A stretch of DNA of 64,000 nucleotides from JAVBRD01 sp031548365 (GCA_031548365.1 JAVBRD010000008.1:72279-136278); one strand, 5' to 3'. Shown: positions 1 to 8,727, counted from the first letter of the stretch. The notes: generated from the letters alone by a model not told the origin. Numbers and translations are program-made.

Positions 1-1493
1 AGCAGACTGAGTACGTCTCGTTCCCTGTCAATGCCCTCGTACACCTCGATGAGCGCGAGCCCGCGCGGTGTGAGCGCGAACACGCACCGCTCGGTGACGT
101 AGAGCACGCGCTGGCCCTTGTTGAGCGCGTTTTCGGCGGAGAAGCTGATGGCGCTGATCGTTCGCCTGAACTTTCTGAGCTCACCCTCGCGTTCAATGGT
201 CACGCGACCGCCTTGCTCACGAGCGAGCAGTCCTTTTGCGGTGAAGCTCACGCAGAACACGATGGTTTTCGCCGCGCCCGTGATGTTGGCGAATCCGCCT
301 ATGCCCACGTACCGCCCGGGGACGTGGTGCGCGTTGACATTGCCGCGCGCGTCCACCTCAAGCCCGCCCATGAAGCAGATGTCAAGGCCTCCGCCGTCGT
401 AGAAATCAAACTGGGAGGCCATGTCGCAGATCATATCCGCGCCGATGGTGGAGCCGAACGCGACCCCTGGCGCGGGCAGGCCGCCGAACCCGCCGGCCTC
501 CACCGTGAGCGTGACATCGCGCAGAATGCCCGCGCGCGACGCGTGCCCGCCCACCGTTTCGGGGATGCCGATGCCGATGTTGACTATGTCTCCCGCCCTG
601 AGTTCCTTCGCCGCACGCGCGCCGATGATCTCCGCAGCGTGGTCGGGCGATCCCGCGCCCCGCTTGCCCGAAGGGAGAAGTCGGCTCATCCAGTGATCCA
701 TGTGCGCGGCAGGGACGTGGATGTCCCCCGAGAGGACAGGGCTGGTTTTCTGTATGTCGGGCAGATCCTCGCAAACCACAATCGCGTCAACCAGCGCGCC
801 CGGAACGATCACGCTGCGAGGCCGCGCGAAAACATGACTCAGGCGTTCAACCTGTACGATCACAATCCCGCCGTTGTTTTTCGCCGCCTGAGCGGTGGAG
901 AGCGCGTCGATGGTCAGGTTCTCGTTTTCGAATGTGATGTTGCCCGCGGGATCGGCGGATGTGCCTTTGATGAGCGCGACGTCCACGCGCGGCGTTTTGT
1001 AGCAAAGATACGCTTCGTCCTCCACCGTGACGAGGCGGACCAGCGGCTCCCTGGAGACATCGTTCATGCCCGGGCCGCCCACGCGCGGGTCGACGAACAG
1101 GTTAAGCCCTACTTTGGACAGCATGGACCCCTTGCCCGCCGCCGACGCGCGCACCGCGTGGGAAAGAACGCCCAGCGGCATGCAGTAGCCCTCGATCTTG
1201 TTTTCCTGCACAAGCCGCGTCACAACCGGCATGCTCATGAAGTGGCTGGCCACCACCTTGCGCACCGCACCCATGGCGACGTAGCGCTCGGCGAAAAGAT
1301 CGTCGCGCCAGCCGCCGAAGCCGGACGCGCAGAACAGCTCGAGCGCCGCAGGATGGCCCGTCATGGCAAAACGCTCGGCAATGGCTTCGTGGAGCGCGTC
1401 GGGGTTGCCCAGCGCGAGAAACGCGTTGATGGCGATACACGCGCCGTCGGGGATGAGGTCCGCCGCTTGGCGCGCGGTCATGATGCGATACAA
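1..1493 (-). CDS. acyl-CoA:acetate/3-ketoacid CoA-transferase, YdiF/Pct type (C-terminus outside the window)
   Basis: Reading the minus strand gives an open frame from about 1493 to the window edge, about 497 codons. It contains both halves of a family I CoA-transferase in one chain, as in YdiF and propionate CoA-transferase. The N-terminal half has the typical opening (MTARQAADLIPDGA) and later GSMLSKVGLN. The C-terminal half has NIGIGIPE, then TVEAGG, whose Glu fits the catalytic Glu of the family, and IGADMICDMASQFDFYDGGG. Such enzymes move CoA between short-chain acids such as acetate, propionate or butyrate in the cytosol. I chose TTG at 1493, with AAAGG seven bases upstream; ATG at 1481 is the alternative. 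It lies 21 bp behind the peptidase gene and is probably co-transcribed with it. The substrate cannot be read from the sequence. Confidence 0.85.
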   Translation of the reverse strand, partial: MYRIMTARQAADLIPDGACIAINAFLALGNPDALHEAIAERFAMTGHPAALELFCASGFGGWRDDLFAERYVAMGAVRKVVASHFMSMPVVTRLVQENKIEGYCMPLGVLSHAVRASAAGKGSMLSKVGLNLFVDPRVGGPGMNDVSREPLVRLVTVEDEAYLCYKTPRVDVALIKGTSADPAGNITFENENLTIDALSTAQAAKNNGGIVIVQVERLSHVFARPRSVIVPGALVDAIVVCEDLPDIQKTSPVLSGDIHVPAAHMDHWMSRLLPSGKRGAGSPDHAAEIIGARAAKELRAGDIVNIGIGIPETVGGHASRAGILRDVTLTVEAGGFGGLPAPGVAFGSTIGADMICDMASQFDFYDGGGLDICFMGGLEVDARGNVNAHHVPGRYVGIGGFANITGAAKTIVFCVSFTAKGLLAREQGGRVTIEREGELRKFRRTISAISFSAENALNKGQRVLYVTERCVFALTPRGLALIEVYEGIDRERDVLSL

Positions 1494-1514
1494 GCTTCCT
1501 GCCTTTCCCGCGCG

Positions 1515-2312
1515 CTACCGCACGACGTCCCGGAGGGTTTTGCACGATCTGACGGTCGTGTACGCGTCCAGCATGCGCGCGCCCGCGCGTACGGAGGCCT
1601 GCGCGCCTTCCTGACGTTTGAAACGTATCTCGACCTCGAAGTCGTGCGGCGCATCGAGAAGTGCGAACGCCTCCTTGCCGAGCTTGCCCACAGACTTCCC
1701 GATCTCAAGCACTTTTTCGTAGATTTCCCGCTCGGCCGCCTTGGGATGCTTGCTTACTGACATATTCCACCCGAGCGCGCGCTTTGTTTCAACCGTCGCG
1801 ATGCGGGGAAGCAGCTCGCGCGCCTCGGCACAGCCTTTGTCGTCGCTTGCGACAAACAGGAGAGGCACACCTTTTTCTCCGAGCAGCATGGCGTCAAGCC
1901 CGATCTCGCCGTACTCACGCCCATCAATCTTGAGGTATTGCCGTTCCTTGGAGCTGTAGGTGTGGCCCAGAACGGCCTCTGTCACGTTGTCGCGCGAATG
2001 GTACCCGATGAACAGCGCCCCGTCGCACGGCCCGTTGAGCATGCCCCAGCGCCCGCCAGACTGTCCCGAACCAGCGCACACCAAGCACCTCTCAGGCAGA
2101 AGCTCCGCGTCGATGTTGAGTGAACCGCCGTGGTTGTCCCAAACGATCACTTCGTCCGCGCCCGCGTCAAACAGCGCGTTGGCCGCCGCCGACGCCTCTC
2201 TGGCCGCCTGCCTGCACGCGAACGCGTAATCTTTGGAGTCGGTCAACGTCTTGTTTGGCTCGCCGTTGACGCACGCAAGCCCTTCCAAATCCACAGCAAT
2301 GATGAAGTTCAT
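1515..2312 (-). CDS. M55 family D-aminopeptidase (DppA-like)
   Basis: The 265-residue protein matches DppA of Bacillus over its length. It has the metal-binding Asp/Glu pair in AVDLEG near residue 7, the His of DNHGG near 60, the His of FIGYHSR near 104 and the Glu of YGEIGLDA near 133. These are the zinc ligands of the family. M55 enzymes form ring-shaped decamers and release N-terminal D-amino acids from peptides, which points to recycling of cell-wall or D-Ala peptides. No signal peptide is visible, so it should be cytoplasmic. A good ribosome site (GGAGG) precedes the ATG. It sits between apbE and the CoA-transferase on the same strand. Confidence 0.9.
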   Translation of the reverse strand: MNFIIAVDLEGLACVNGEPNKTLTDSKDYAFACRQAAREASAAANALFDAGADEVIVWDNHGGSLNIDAELLPERCLVCAGSGQSGGRWGMLNGPCDGALFIGYHSRDNVTEAVLGHTYSSKERQYLKIDGREYGEIGLDAMLLGEKGVPLLFVASDDKGCAEARELLPRIATVETKRALGWNMSVSKHPKAAEREIYEKVLEIGKSVGKLGKEAFALLDAPHDFEVEIRFKRQEGAQASVRAGARMLDAYTTVRSCKTLRDVVR

Positions 2313-2362
2313 GGGTGGACCTCCTTTGTATGCGTTTTGCGCCGTGGTGTGAGAATGCGGAC

Positions 2363-3382
2363 CTATGGTTTCAACTTTTTCGCGCCTTCGGTCATGGTGA
2401 TGCGTCCGTCTCCGTCGACCCAGACGGCATCGCCCCCGGTTCTGGTCAGGAGCGCGCGCCCCTCATCCTCGGAAAGAATGAAAAGGGCGGTTGACAGCGC
2501 GTCCGCGGCGATAGCGGACGGCGCGATCACCGTCACAGAGCGGTGAGGCGCCGAGGGCATGAGCGTTTCAAGGTCGATGATGTGGCAGTATCGTTTGCCG
2601 TCCACGGTGAAATAGCGCTGGTAATCGCCGCTGGTGACGACGGACACGCTGCTGGCGCGCAGCGTGGCGATGAGCGACGGCGCTGCGGCGTTGGGGTCAC
2701 CGGCGGGGTCCTCAAGCCCGATGCCCCATGATTTGCGCCCGCCGGCGGGGGACCCGCTCGCGAGCACGTCGCCGCCCGCGTTGAGAAGAAAATCGCGCGC
2801 TCCGGCGTCTCGCAGAACCCGCGCGGTGCGCTCAAGCGCGTAACCCTTTGCGATGGCCCCCACGTCGAGCGACATCCCGCTTTTTCGCAGGAAGACCGTC
2901 CCCGCCGCCTCATCGATCACCACGTCCTGGATCTCGCACAGCGCTCGCGCCGTTTCGAGCGCCGCGGGGTCAGGGAGCGCAGGGACGAGCGCCTCACGCG
3001 CGTTATGCCAGAGCCGGAGGACGGGGCCGGCCGCGATGTTGACCGCGCCGCCAGTCATGCCGTGCCAAAGCACACCCTGCTTGACCAGCGCGAGGATCTC
3101 GGGATCGCAACGAACGGGTGCGATGCCCGCGTTCTCGTTGACGGTCTTGAGATTGTCGCCTTTTCCCGCGTTGCTGTAAATGTCGAACAGCGCGCTCAGG
3201 CGCGTCAGCTCGTCGTGCGCGATGCGCGTGAGCGCGGCAGCCTCGTCCTGGCTTGAGCAAACCACGGTCACGCGCGTGAACGTGTCGAACGAATCAGCGT
3301 ACACCGCGGTGTGGTTTTGCGCACGCGCGCAGGATGTGAGTAACACAAGGGCAAGCGCGCACAATAACACGCGATGACGGAT
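2363..3382 (-). CDS. apbE: FAD:protein FMN transferase, lipoprotein (ApbE family)
   Basis: The protein has a lipobox (LLTSC) and then the ApbE fold: DSFDTFTRVTV, VDVGAIAKGYALER, LLNAGGDVLASG and, near the end, TSGDYQRYF and HIIDLETLMP. ApbE enzymes move FMN from FAD to Thr/Ser of extracytoplasmic redox proteins such as RnfG or NqrC subunits, using Mg2+. The start is uncertain. The frame is open to an ATG at 3472, but that would overlap the divergent tlpA start and has no ribosome site. AAAGGA precedes an ATC codon at 3382 that would begin an ideal lipoprotein signal (IRHRVLLCALALVLLTSC). GTG at 3370 has no ribosome site. I give the ATC position as the most likely N-terminus. Confidence 0.88.
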   Translation of the reverse strand: MRHRVLLCALALVLLTSCARAQNHTAVYADSFDTFTRVTVVCSSQDEAAALTRIAHDELTRLSALFDIYSNAGKGDNLKTVNENAGIAPVRCDPEILALVKQGVLWHGMTGGAVNIAAGPVLRLWHNAREALVPALPDPAALETARALCEIQDVVIDEAAGTVFLRKSGMSLDVGAIAKGYALERTARVLRDAGARDFLLNAGGDVLASGSPAGGRKSWGIGLEDPAGDPNAAAPSLIATLRASSVSVVTSGDYQRYFTVDGKRYCHIIDLETLMPSAPHRSVTVIAPSAIAADALSTALFILSEDEGRALLTRTGGDAVWVDGDGRITMTEGAKKLKP

Positions 3383-3432
3383 GTCCGCACTTCCTTTCAG
3401 GCGCGCCGCACTGGTGCGTAGCGCGCGGGGTG

Positions 3433-3441
3433 TGGTATAAT
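3433..3441 (+). promoter_or_regulatory. extended -10 promoter for the tlpA gene
   Basis: TGGTATAAT at this place is a full extended -10 element (TG-N-TATAAT) about 23 bases before the ATG at 3464, with AAAGGTGG as ribosome site at 3449. No good -35 is visible, which fits extended -10 promoters. The leader would be only about 15 bases long. Confidence 0.6.
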
Positions 3442-3463
3442 CCAAGACAAAGGTGGTTGTCCG

Positions 3464-4096
3464 ATGAAACATTGGTTAATCGCGGGGGTGCTCGCGGTGG
3501 TCGTGATGAGCGGGTGCGCGGCATCCGCGCCCGCACCGGCTCCCGCACCCACGATGGAGCGCGTGTCCGCGACAGAAGCGCCCGGAAGCGTGGTTACGCG
3601 CCAAATGGCGCTGGAAGCGCTGCTCGATGAAGAACCGCTCGACTTCACGCTCAAAGACCTTTCGGGCGTGTCCCATACTCTTTCGGACTACAAGGGTAAG
3701 CTGGTGTTTATTTCGTTCTTTGCGACATGGTGTCCTCCCTGCCGTGAAGAAATGCCGCTTTTTGACGCGTTGGTGAAGGAAAATGACGACGTGATTGTGC
3801 TCGCGGTGCAGGCGGCGACAACCGAGATGCGCAAGGCGCAGGTCAGCGCGGCGGAAGCCGATAAGGCCGCTGCGCTGGCTCGCGACTATCTTACGGAGAG
3901 CAAGCTCGACTTGATGGTCCTGCTCGATCCGGACGGCAAAATAGCCAACAGTGAGTATTACATCACACAGGGCATCCCGGGCAATTTCATCGTGGACAAG
4001 GAGGGCGTCCTGAGATATTTTCAGGAAGGCGGGTACACCAAGGAACACCTCGATTTGGTGATGACCTACATGCGCGCGCTGGAAAAGACGGAATGA
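3464..4096 (+). CDS. TlpA/ResA-type thioredoxin-like lipoprotein
   Basis: The 210-residue protein starts with a lipoprotein signal (MKHWLIAGVLAVVVMSGC), then an Ala/Pro linker. A TlpA-like thioredoxin domain follows with FFATWCPPCREEMP, giving the redox CXXC pair near residues 89-92, and a cis-Pro region ITQGIPGNFIVDKEG. Members reduce disulfides of exported proteins or take part in cytochrome c maturation outside the membrane. It is divergent from apbE, another extracytoplasmic redox protein. Its last codon overlaps the start of the methyltransferase (ATGA), so the two are translationally coupled. The partner protein is not evident. Confidence 0.88.
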   Translation: MKHWLIAGVLAVVVMSGCAASAPAPAPAPTMERVSATEAPGSVVTRQMALEALLDEEPLDFTLKDLSGVSHTLSDYKGKLVFISFFATWCPPCREEMPLFDALVKENDDVIVLAVQAATTEMRKAQVSAAEADKAAALARDYLTESKLDLMVLLDPDGKIANSEYYITQGIPGNFIVDKEGVLRYFQEGGYTKEHLDLVMTYMRALEKTE

Positions 4097-4839
4097 ACCG
4101 CTGGCAGAAGCGCGGGGAGCGGCTGGACTCGCTCGAGCTCGCGGGCATGAGCATCCTGCAAAGGCCGGATGGCTTCCGCTTCGGCACCGACGCCGTGTTG
4201 CTCTCACGCTTCGCGCGCGTAAAAGGCGTGTGCCGGGTGGCCGATCTCGGTACGGGCACGGGGATCCTCCCCTTGCTCATCTCCGCGCGCGCGGATAAGG
4301 CGGCGTTCACCGCCATCGAGATCCAGCGCGACGCGGCGGAGATGGCGGCGCGCAGCGTGGCCATGAACGGGCTGAATGGGCGTGTGCGTGTGATATGCGC
4401 GGACATGCGCGGCGCGGCCGCGTTTCTCGGCTGCGGATCGTTCGACGTCACGCTGTGCAACCCGCCGTACGGGCGCGCTGGCGGGACGTACACGGGGGAC
4501 GCGGAAACACGCGCCATCGCGCGGCACGAGGTGACCTGCACGTTGGACGACGTGGCAACGGCCATGTCCGCGCTCACGCGCAATGGCGGGCGCGCGTGCG
4601 TGGTACATCAAGCGCTGAGGCTTGCGGAAGTGTTTGAACGGTTTGCCGCTCACCGCTTGACGGTCAAGCGCGTGCGGCTCGTTCACCCGCGCCCATCCGC
4701 GCCCGCGCAGCTCGCGCTTGTCGAAGCCAGTAAAAACGGGGGGGCCGGCGTGGAGTTCCAGCCCCCGATCTATGTCATGGATGAAAACGGCGCGTTCACC
4801 CCGCAGCTCACCGCCATCTACGCGGGAACAGACGCGTGA
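4093..4839 (+). CDS. tRNA1(Val) (adenine37-N6)-methyltransferase-like protein (TrmN6/YfiC family)
   Basis: This 248-residue SAM-dependent methyltransferase begins with the family hallmark of a DSLELAG / QRPDGFRFGTDAVLLSRF stretch. Motif I is VADLGTGTGILPLLI near residue 47, and the adenine N6-methylase motif NPPYGR lies near residue 118. In the characterised E. coli homologue the target is A37 of tRNA1(Val). Here the exact RNA target is inferred from the family only. The gene starts inside the stop of tlpA. Confidence 0.87.
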   Translation: MNRWQKRGERLDSLELAGMSILQRPDGFRFGTDAVLLSRFARVKGVCRVADLGTGTGILPLLISARADKAAFTAIEIQRDAAEMAARSVAMNGLNGRVRVICADMRGAAAFLGCGSFDVTLCNPPYGRAGGTYTGDAETRAIARHEVTCTLDDVATAMSALTRNGGRACVVHQALRLAEVFERFAAHRLTVKRVRLVHPRPSAPAQLALVEASKNGGAGVEFQPPIYVMDENGAFTPQLTAIYAGTDA

Positions 4840-4856
4840 ACAAAAGGAGGGGTCGC

Positions 4857-5957
4857 ATGAAAACGTATAGAGTCGGCGTCGTCGGTTTCGCGCACATGCA
4901 CGTCACCTCGCTCGTTAAGGACTTTCACGAGATGGGGGAGCGCGTGCGGTTCATCGGGTGCTTCGATCCAGAACCCGAGGTGCCCACGCTCACCGACCAG
5001 CACGCCAATCGCCGCCAGAACGTGGCGGCTGTCGTTGACCGCACCGGCATGCCCGTGCTCGGTTCAGTGGATGAGGTGCTGGGTCAAAACCCCGACATCG
5101 TCATTGTCTGCTGCGAGAACGCGTGGCATGCAAAGTGCGCCTCACAGATCCTTTTGCGCGGCGTGCACGTCGTGCTGGAAAAGCCCATGGCTGCGACGCT
5201 CGCACAGGCGTACGCTATGGTGCGCGCCTCTGAGCTTGGGGGGGCAAGGCTGATCGTCAACTGGCCGAGTACGTGGTTTCCGGCCATCCGCGCCGCTCAG
5301 CGTTTGGTGAGTGAAGGCGCGATTGGGAAGCCGTTCCGCTTCCAGTATCGGAACTTCGCCTCAGGCGGACCGTTCTCATACGGACAGACCATGACGGAGC
5401 TTGAAAAGTCAGTCGAGTGGTGGCACCGAGACGGCATGGGCGGGGGCGCGTCCCTCGACTACTGCTGCTATGGAGCGTGCCTCTCACGCTGGTTCCTTGG
5501 GGAGGACCCCATTGCCGCGTACGGCGTGCGCGCGAGTTTTGGGCATCAGTTCACCGCGGCTGACGACTACGGCGCGATCACCGCCAAGTTCCCGTCCGCC
5601 GTCGCGCACATCGAGGGAAGCTGGACGACCATTCATCCGGGCGCACCCAACGGGCCCATCGTATGCGGGCTCGAGGGCACAATCGCCGTCGATCAGGAAA
5701 ACCAAAAAGAGGTGCGCCTGTTCAAGACACACCGCACATCGGACGCACAGATCATTCCCGTCGCGCCCCTGCCAGAGGGCAGGGCCAACATCGGGCAGGA
5801 GGTCATCCACTGTTTGGACACGGGGGACGCGCTCCATCCCACGCTCGACCTGCCCGTCAACATCGGCGCGATGATGGTGCTGGACGCGGGCCTTCGCTCC
5901 TCCGTAACGCGCAAGGAAGAGTCGACGGGTTCGCGCGTGTACACGATCGGGGAGTAG
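4857..5957 (+). CDS. Gfo/Idh/MocA family NAD(P)-dependent oxidoreductase
   Basis: The N-terminal Rossmann fold opens with YRVGVVGFAHMH, a slightly altered GxGxxG. The family signature EKPMAATLAQA near residue 107 carries the conserved Lys of the catalytic EKP motif. A C-terminal alpha/beta substrate domain follows, with GGGASLDYCCYGA. I chose ATG at 4857, which has AAAGGAGGGG upstream; an in-frame ATG at 4836 would add seven residues and overlap the previous gene. Members oxidise or epimerise sugars, inositols and related polyols in the cytosol. The substrate is unknown. About 366 residues is normal for the family. Confidence 0.88.
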   Translation: MKTYRVGVVGFAHMHVTSLVKDFHEMGERVRFIGCFDPEPEVPTLTDQHANRRQNVAAVVDRTGMPVLGSVDEVLGQNPDIVIVCCENAWHAKCASQILLRGVHVVLEKPMAATLAQAYAMVRASELGGARLIVNWPSTWFPAIRAAQRLVSEGAIGKPFRFQYRNFASGGPFSYGQTMTELEKSVEWWHRDGMGGGASLDYCCYGACLSRWFLGEDPIAAYGVRASFGHQFTAADDYGAITAKFPSAVAHIEGSWTTIHPGAPNGPIVCGLEGTIAVDQENQKEVRLFKTHRTSDAQIIPVAPLPEGRANIGQEVIHCLDTGDALHPTLDLPVNIGAMMVLDAGLRSSVTRKEESTGSRVYTIGE

Positions 5958-6343
5958 GAGGTCGGGTTCTGTAGCGATGACGGTGAATGCCGCTTCGACT
6001 GAGTTATGGCCCAAGGGAAATTGCGCCTGTGTTTTACCGAGTGCGTCACGCTTACTGTCGATGGCACTGCGCCATTCCCATATCGCGGCTTTCCCCGGCA
6101 CGCGATGTGTAAACCGTGTTCACCACGGGCAAGCATCTATAGAGTTATTGAATTTACGTTAGTGCGGGCTGCTTTGCACAAATTAGCTTTGTTCGGGGGC
6201 ATGAGTCCGCGCGTCACATCAAGAAGATGATCACGATCGAAGAGTTCCGTGCGTTCATCGAGTTTGTGTAGCGGGACCGCGCTGCGTGCGCCGGTTGGAA
6301 TGTCGCGTTCGGGTGCGCGGGCATAGCCCCCCCCGGCTTGCCC
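5958..6343. other. 386-bp intergenic stretch, no intact gene
   Basis: Between the oxidoreductase and the convergent AEC transporter I see no intact gene and no clear T-tailed terminator. The patch around 6130-6200 is richer in A and T than its surroundings. A short open frame at its right end, listed separately, looks like an integrase remnant. Confidence 0.5.
6186..6271 (+). pseudogene. possible remnant of a tyrosine integrase
   Basis: The frame ending at the TAG at 6269-6271 reads HESARHIKKMITIEEFRAFIEFV. It resembles the linker of phage-type tyrosine recombinases, where a basic stretch is followed by WT(I/V)EEF..FIEF just before the catalytic domain. Nothing of the catalytic domain follows, so if real this is a relic of about 25 residues. 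The match is short and from memory, so confidence is low. Confidence 0.2.
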
Positions 6344-7252
6344 TTACAAAAAGCTGATCACGAGCACAAACAGCGGGACGGTGATCACGCAGATGGCGGT
6401 CGTGACCGCGATGACGCAGGACGCGAGCGCGGCGTCACCGCCGAAACGATCCGCAAAGAGCGTGGTGGTGGCGGCGCTGCCCATGGCGGCGGACACGACC
6501 GGCACGGCAAGCGTCAGCCCGGAAAGTCCGGCGAGACGTAGTCCGATCAACATGAGCGCGGGCATGAGGATGAGCCGAACGCCGGCCGCCAGCCATGTCG
6601 CGCCGCTTCGCATCAACGCGGGCTTGACGTCAAGCAGGCGCGCGCCCACGAGGAGCATGGAGAGCGGAGTCGTGAGCGAGCCCAGCATGTTGAGCGCATC
6701 CGCGGGCACTTTGGGGATGCGGATCTGGAAGATGAAGAGGATGCCCCCTGCGATCACGGAGAGAAACCCGGGGTTGATGAACGCTCGGAGCGATATTTTG
6801 CCGGTGAACTGCAGGGTTCCCGCCGTCCAGAGCACGAGGTTAAAGCAGAGGATGTACGCCGCGGAGTAAAGCAGCCCGCTGTCGCCGTACGCGGCCGAGA
6901 TGAGCGGCATCCCAAGAAACGCCGCGTTACTTAACACGGAGAGCATCCATAAAACCGGTTTTTGCTTTTTGTCCTTCCAGCGCGCGAATATCAGCCACGA
7001 GAGCGCCATGGAGCCAATGTGGCACGCGGCGCTCGCGAGCACGGCCTGCCCGAAACCCAGCATCTCGGCGCGTGTGACCGATTTTTGAAAGATCATGAGC
7101 AAGAGACAGGGCATGGTCAAATCAAGACAAAGCCGGTTGATGCCGGAGATCGCCGCGTCGCTTAAAAGCCCGATTTTGCGGACAAATGAGCCTGTCGCCA
7201 CGATGATCAGGAGTACGAGCGCTTGCTGGAAAACGACGTATGCTGCGTCCAA
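6344..7252 (-). CDS. AEC family transporter (auxin efflux carrier-like permease)
   Basis: The 302-residue membrane protein has about ten hydrophobic segments in two halves of five, the AEC layout. The N-terminus (LLIIVATGSFVRKIGLLSD, then INRLCLDLTMPCLLL) matches the family, where a conserved Pro/Asn region breaks the helices. Bacterial members export or exchange malate, malonate or similar anions across the inner membrane; the substrate here is unknown. Translation starts at TTG (7252) behind GAGGT, 12 bp after the stop of the upstream orphan membrane gene, so the two probably form an operon. Confidence 0.87.
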   Translation of the reverse strand: MDAAYVVFQQALVLLIIVATGSFVRKIGLLSDAAISGINRLCLDLTMPCLLLMIFQKSVTRAEMLGFGQAVLASAACHIGSMALSWLIFARWKDKKQKPVLWMLSVLSNAAFLGMPLISAAYGDSGLLYSAAYILCFNLVLWTAGTLQFTGKISLRAFINPGFLSVIAGGILFIFQIRIPKVPADALNMLGSLTTPLSMLLVGARLLDVKPALMRSGATWLAAGVRLILMPALMLIGLRLAGLSGLTLAVPVVSAAMGSAATTTLFADRFGGDAALASCVIAVTTAICVITVPLFVLVISFL

Positions 7253-7264
7253 TGAATCACGACC

Positions 7265-7792
7265 TCACATGGTGATGATGTTGACGCTGGCCAGCGTCGC
7301 GGTGACGAACACGCGCATGGGCGGGCCGCTGCCCACCGTGCACGATCGCCGGCCCACGCGGAAAGTGGCCGAACCTGGATGGGTCACGCGTGAGAGCGTG
7401 GACACACTCTCCACTGTGCACGTGCGGCCCGCGGGCAGGACGAGTGTCGCGCTCGCGCCCATGACAAGCACGTCGAGCGCCGCGTTACCCTCCGCAGCGA
7501 CAGTCATCAGCACGCCGCTGAGCGCAACAAGCCCGTGGTTCGCGGCTTTGGGCCAGAGCTGCGCGCCGTAGCAGCCGATGAAGAACACCTCATCACCGCG
7601 CGCGCGCGTCCATGGCGAGACGAACTGTCCCACGCGCGCGTACGTGAGAGCGCCAAGCCCAAGCGCAATGAGCGCAAGTCCCGCTAGCAGCTTCGGGGTG
7701 TCGAGCGGTATGTTGAACGCTGCGGACAAAAGCCCGATGATGCCGCCCATGAGCAGGACGGATGCGAAAATGGGCAGTGTGGTTTTCGTCAT
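7265..7792 (-). CDS. hypothetical membrane protein, two N-terminal helices
   Basis: I do not recognise this 175-residue protein. ATG at 7792 has GGAGG at the right spacing; the frame is open further upstream but without support. Two hydrophobic helices lie near residues 6-30 and 36-58 (LLAGLALIALGLGALTYA). A soluble tail of about 110 residues follows, rich in beta-type stretches (ALDVLVMGASATLVLPAG) with two Cys and little charge. The C-terminus is mostly hydrophobic (VFVTATLASVNIITM). It is upstream of the AEC transporter on the same strand and divergent from the SMP-30 gene. No function can be given. Confidence 0.65.
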   Translation of the reverse strand: MTKTTLPIFASVLLMGGIIGLLSAAFNIPLDTPKLLAGLALIALGLGALTYARVGQFVSPWTRARGDEVFFIGCYGAQLWPKAANHGLVALSGVLMTVAAEGNAALDVLVMGASATLVLPAGRTCTVESVSTLSRVTHPGSATFRVGRRSCTVGSGPPMRVFVTATLASVNIITM

Positions 7793-7833
7793 GTCAGTGC
7801 CTCCGGTTTCACTTGAGTACGAATCGCGTTGTG

Positions 7834-7850
7834 AGGGGCGCAGCGCCCCT
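7834..7850. repeat. perfect short palindrome between divergent genes
   Basis: AGGGGCGCAGCGCCCCT is a perfect inverted repeat (7-bp arms, 3-base centre) between the start of the orphan membrane gene and the SMP-30 gene. It could be an operator for the divergent pair or a small hairpin in the SMP-30 leader. No partner copy was noticed in the window. Confidence 0.4.
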
Positions 7851-7875
7851 GAAATGACCAAAGGGAGTGAGCGAT

Positions 7876-8727
7876 ATGTACAATGTCGAAGTTTTTTTCC
7901 GCTCTCGCGCGCGCGTGGGCGAAGGCCCCGTGTGGGTAGCGTCCGATAAAGCGCTGTGGTGGGTCGACATCCGCAGCTGTGAGCTTCACCGCACGGACGA
8001 ACACGGCGCGGATGCCGTTTATAACGTGGGCGCACCGGTCGGGTTCGCTGTGCCGCGTGACGCGGGCGGCTTCATCATCGGAACGACGGATGGGCTTTGC
8101 TCATTTGATCCCGGAACGAACGCGCTCGCGGCCTTCGGCTTACCGACGCTCGCGCCAGGTGTGCGTTTCAACGATGGAAAATGTGACGCGCGTGGGCGTT
8201 TGTGGTGCGGCACAATGCCGGACGACGAAAAGAATCCCGAAGGCGCGCTCTACTGCCTGACCCCCGAGGGATTGTCCACGAAAGTGACCGATGTGACCAT
8301 CTCAAATGGCCTGGGATGGAACGCGGGCAACGATCAAATGTACTACATCGACTCCGCGCTTCGACGCGTGGACGTCTTTGACTATAACATCAACACGGGT
8401 GAGATTGCAAACCGACGTCCGCTGGCGCACGCCGCCGACGTCACCTATCCCGACGGCATGGCGGTCGACGCGGAGGGGGGCCTCTGGGTCGCGCACTGGG
8501 GCGGCTTCCGCGTATCACGCTACGACCCGATCACGGGCAAGGAGACCGACCGTGTGGATACCGGTGCGCGCTACACCTCGTCGTGCTGTTTCGGCGGAGA
8601 GGACATGCGCACCATGTTCATCACCACGGCCGGACAAAAAGACGAGGCGGACGACCCGCTGGGCGGTTCTGTACTCGCCGTGCGCATGCCCGTAGCGGGT
8701 ATGAAGGTGGGGGCGTACGCGGGATAG
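7876..8727 (+). CDS. SMP-30/gluconolactonase/LRE family hydrolase
   Basis: The 283-residue protein is a six-bladed propeller of the SMP-30 type. GEGPVW near residue 16 carries the first metal-binding Glu. FNDGKCDARGRLWCGTM near residue 100 carries the Asn/Asp site, ISNGLGWN gives the next Asn, and YPDGMAVDAEGGLWVAHWGG near 195 has the catalytic Asp. Relatives hydrolyse sugar lactones such as gluconolactone or arabinonolactone using a divalent metal. I chose ATG at 7876, eight bases after AAAGGGAG. It is monocistronic, followed by a strong terminator, and fits with the sugar oxidoreductases elsewhere in the window. Confidence 0.9.
   Translation: MYNVEVFFRSRARVGEGPVWVASDKALWWVDIRSCELHRTDEHGADAVYNVGAPVGFAVPRDAGGFIIGTTDGLCSFDPGTNALAAFGLPTLAPGVRFNDGKCDARGRLWCGTMPDDEKNPEGALYCLTPEGLSTKVTDVTISNGLGWNAGNDQMYYIDSALRRVDVFDYNINTGEIANRRPLAHAADVTYPDGMAVDAEGGLWVAHWGGFRVSRYDPITGKETDRVDTGARYTSSCCFGGEDMRTMFITTAGQKDEADDPLGGSVLAVRMPVAGMKVGAYAG

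Noticed and set aside
213..1760. A 515-codon open frame on the plus strand
   Set aside because: It is antisense to the clear CoA-transferase and M55 peptidase genes; its sequence is Arg/His-rich without domain features, as expected for a GC-rich shadow frame.
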